A DNA stretch of 5,741 nucleotides from an uncultured Ruminococcus sp. Its GTDB lineage: Bacteria > Bacillota > Clostridia > Oscillospirales > Ruminococcaceae. Positions within the stretch are counted from its first letter, which is position 1. Each line of letters opens with the position of its first letter. Below the pieces are notes generated by a model, which saw nothing but the letters and a program-made list of their open reading frames with translations, had not been told where the DNA came from and did no database searches. Of this stretch, positions 4,005 through 5,741 are shown one piece after another. A program made the position numbers and the translations under genes. The stretch covers positions 1 to 5,741 of the forward strand of contig UQXS01000153.1 in NCBI GenBank assembly GCA_900545125.1, in the 5' to 3' direction.

Positions 4005-5552
4005 TTAGTAACTAAAAACAATATCAATTATTCCTTTATAGTAGTAAGCCGATTCGCTTGCAAAGCTGAAATTATGATCCTTAGGGTTCTGTATCTGCAT
4101 AACGATAGTATACGAACCTCCGGCAGCTCTGTAGTCGCTGTAGTCGCTTGCTGCACCGATACAGCTTCCGTTGTCGTTGATATTCTTTACGCAGCCTGTT
4201 ATGTAGAGATAATCTCCTGCGCCTGTCTCGGCAGTTCCGGTCTTGGCGTAAAGCTGATATCCTTCGGGAACATAGATACCCAGATTTGAAGCAACTCCGT
4301 TCATGCCGTTAAGAAGATTCTGCCTGTATTCCTGCGGAATAGATCCGATAACTTCAAACGGAGTACTTCCTTGTTCAAGTACAGTGTAAAAGTCATTGGT
4401 ATCGACTATATTTCTCACAACAAAGGGCTTTACCATATCTCCGAAAACAGCTTCCCTGCCCAGAGCGGCAAGGTACAGCGGACAAGTGCGGACATATGAC
4501 TGCCCGAAAGCACTTCGTCTCAGATCGTCGTTGCAGTAGATCTCTATATTGTTTTCCAGTGAGCCAAAATCACACCATATCTCGTATCCGGGACCAAAAT
4601 TGAATATAGTGCCCAGATCATCAAGAACAGTCTGCGTGCCCATTTGCTGGAATGCCTTTGCAAAAAATATATTGCTGGAATTTACGAATGCCGCATTAAG
4701 AGTGCGTTCCGGAATCGGATAATATCCGGTATCATGATCCCAGTTTACGATAGTAGAGCCGTCGTCCGTCCATGTTCCGTCGTCATAAAGGGAGGTAATT
4801 CCGTGTTTGTCGCAAAGGACTTCGGACATTATCTTAAAGCAGGAACCGGGAGTAGCATTCTGGAAAGCCTTATTCACGCAGGCACCTCCGGGGAGAGTAT
4901 TGATGTAGTTCGGGTCGGAATTCAGCAGGTCAGGGTCGTAGGACGGATACGATACTTCGGCAAGTATTGAGCCGTCGTTTCTCATAACAACTGCCGATCC
5001 TACAATATTGTTATTCTGCATATACTGATAAATGGCATTCTGAACATCTGCATCAAGGGTAAGCTGTATGGATTGTCCTACATCAGGGTCGCCGTTTACG
5101 GCTGAGGGATTGTCTTTTCGCAGGATATCATCAAAGGTACTATCAAAGCCACCGGAAGTTTCGCTGAGAATATTTCCGAAAGCTATTTTATATCCCTGAT
5201 TTTCGGATGAAAAACGAACTTCCTTTCCGGTTTCGTCACGTCTGCCGGACATCAGCAGATCGCCGTTGGAATCATAGAGATTTCCCTTTGCCACGGACGG
5301 AACTGTAGTCGTCGTGGTAGTAGTCTGCGTAGTTGACGCAGTTGTTACGGTTGTGGAGATAGGAGTGTCACCTGATTCCGGATCTCCTGTCGTCGGAATA
5401 TTTCCGTCGTATCTTGAAACGGAATTGAAAACATCATTGTTTTCATTGTTAGCATTGTCTGCACGGTTGACATTCGATGTACATGATGCTGATGCAGACA
5501 GCATCAGTACTGAAATAGCAGCCGCAATTGTTTTTTTAATTTTACGTTTCAT
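4005..5552 (-). CDS. Class B penicillin-binding protein (transpeptidase), exported, with a Thr-rich stalk
   Basis: 515 residues. A basic N-terminus and hydrophobic stretch (about 8-22) end in SASC-24. This resembles a lipobox, but Ser replaces the usual Leu at -3, so a lipoprotein is likely rather than certain. Residues 25-88 are low-complexity, Asn-rich then Thr-rich (67-83), probably an extended stalk. Residues 89-165 are a short version of the class B pedestal (NLYDSNGDLLMSG; SIQLTLDADVQNAIYQYM). The transpeptidase domain follows with all three active-site motifs: S237-C-F-K240 (catalytic Ser and Lys), S292-S-N294 and K437-T-G439. GQSYVRTCPLYLAAL (350-364) matches the usual GQ...TPLQ.A segment. 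It should form 4,3-type peptide cross-links in peptidoglycan outside the membrane and bind beta-lactams. It is most like the compact PbpA/FtsI-type group, but no specific symbol is justified. GGAG lies 6 nt before the ATG. It is a single-gene unit with its own promoter and terminator. Confidence 0.93.
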   Translation of the reverse strand: MKRKIKKTIAAAISVLMLSASASCTSNVNRADNANNENNDVFNSVSRYDGNIPTTGDPESGDTPISTTVTTASTTQTTTTTTTVPSVAKGNLYDSNGDLLMSGRRDETGKEVRFSSENQGYKIAFGNILSETSGGFDSTFDDILRKDNPSAVNGDPDVGQSIQLTLDADVQNAIYQYMQNNNIVGSAVVMRNDGSILAEVSYPSYDPDLLNSDPNYINTLPGGACVNKAFQNATPGSCFKIMSEVLCDKHGITSLYDDGTWTDDGSTIVNWDHDTGYYPIPERTLNAAFVNSSNIFFAKAFQQMGTQTVLDDLGTIFNFGPGYEIWCDFGSLENNIEIYCNDDLRRSAFGQSYVRTCPLYLAALGREAVFGDMVKPFVVRNIVDTNDFYTVLEQGSTPFEVIGSIPQEYRQNLLNGMNGVASNLGIYVPEGYQLYAKTGTAETGAGDYLYITGCVKNINDNGSCIGAASDYSDYRAAGGSYTIVMQIQNPKDHNFSFASESAYYYKGIIDIVFSY

Positions 5553-5558
5553 TGTTTT

Positions 5559-5562
5559 CTCC
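5559..5562 (-). promoter_or_regulatory. Ribosome binding site of the PBP gene
   Basis: GGAG on the minus strand with 6-nt spacing to the ATG at 5552. It supports the start that leaves a complete export signal. Confidence 0.75.
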
Positions 5563-5608
5563 AGATTATCTTTATATTATTCCACAAAAAGAATGTGAAT
5601 ACATTTTC

Positions 5609-5637
5609 ATTATACAACATTATATATTTTTCGTCAA
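5609..5637 (-). promoter_or_regulatory. Sigma-A-type promoter of the PBP gene
   Basis: On the minus strand TTGACG (5632-5637, 5 of 6 to consensus), a 17-bp spacer and a perfect TATAAT (5609-5614). Transcription would start near 5602 and give a leader of about 50 nt. This near-consensus promoter suggests constitutive housekeeping-level expression. Confidence 0.8.
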
Positions 5638-5640
5638 GAC

Positions 5641-5741
5641 AATATAACTAATTTTAAAAATAATAAATAATGGTTTTCCAAAGGGGGATGTATTCCCATA
5701 CGCACTAACCTATAAAGGTTGTCAAAAATCAGCGGCAGTTG
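5641..5741. other. Non-coding end of window, no gene recognised
   Basis: An AT-rich stretch is followed by GGGGA (5684-5688) / TTCCC (5693-5697), a short hairpin with one G-U pair, then AACCT (5707-5711) / AGGTT (5716-5720). A minus-strand TTGACA at 5720-5725 has only weak -10 matches at proper spacing. I cannot assign a function. The segment may belong to the regulatory region of the PBP gene or to a feature that continues beyond the window. Confidence 0.4.

Noticed and set aside
5678..5697. Resemblance of this stretch (CCAAAGGGGGATGTATTCCC) to the hairpin at 3881-3903
   Set aside because: Only short CCAAAGGG and CCC blocks match and the second arm lacks TTTGG, so a shared repeat family is not supported.
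1..5741. CRISPR array, tRNA/rRNA genes, insertion sequences
   Set aside because: No regularly spaced repeats, no tRNA-like arms and no transposase coding or terminal repeats were found on either strand.

Overview
The window looks like chromosomal DNA from a low-to-moderate-GC anaerobic Firmicute of the Oscillospiraceae, most likely Ruminococcus or a close relative. Three things point there: AT-rich intergenic DNA with strong AGGAG ribosome binding sites, a type I dockerin on a secreted CAP-domain protein (dockerins are typical of cellulosome- and amylosome-forming Ruminococcus and Clostridium), and a DUF1836 regulator, a Firmicutes family. The species assignment is inference.

Layout from left to right. 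Positions 1-612 (+) hold the 3' part of a gene ending in a PdaA/NodB-like polysaccharide deacetylase domain. The visible part begins with the end of a fibronectin-III-like module, and several catalytic positions are altered. It converges on a minus-strand gene (677-1507) for a secreted CAP/SCP-dockerin protein, and a strong hairpin (611-647) separates the two. The gap 1508-1807 is AT-rich and holds the ribosome binding site and a probable promoter of the CAP gene, plus TGATTAC-type repeats. A minus-strand operon follows, in transcription order: a DUF1836 HTH protein (3659-3087), an SPFH/prohibitin-like membrane protein (3084-2170) and a small membrane-anchored protein of unknown function (2154-1840). 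It ends at a perfect hairpin with a U-tract (1808-1834). The gap 3660-4004 holds the operon promoter, a palindrome lying midway between two opposed TATAAT boxes, a possible 20-codon hydrophobic peptide on the plus strand, and several hairpins. Positions 5552-4005 (-) encode a compact class B penicillin-binding protein on a Thr-rich stalk, with a good promoter upstream and its own terminator. The last 100 bases hold no gene I can identify.

The common theme is the cell envelope: peptidoglycan cross-linking (PBP), possible glycan deacetylation, membrane organisation (SPFH) and a secreted dockerin protein. The most unusual parts are the symmetric divergent promoter/operator at 3689-3726 with its possible micro-peptide gene, the structured non-coding segment at 3842-3939, and the degenerate deacetylase. 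None of these amounts to a proven new system.
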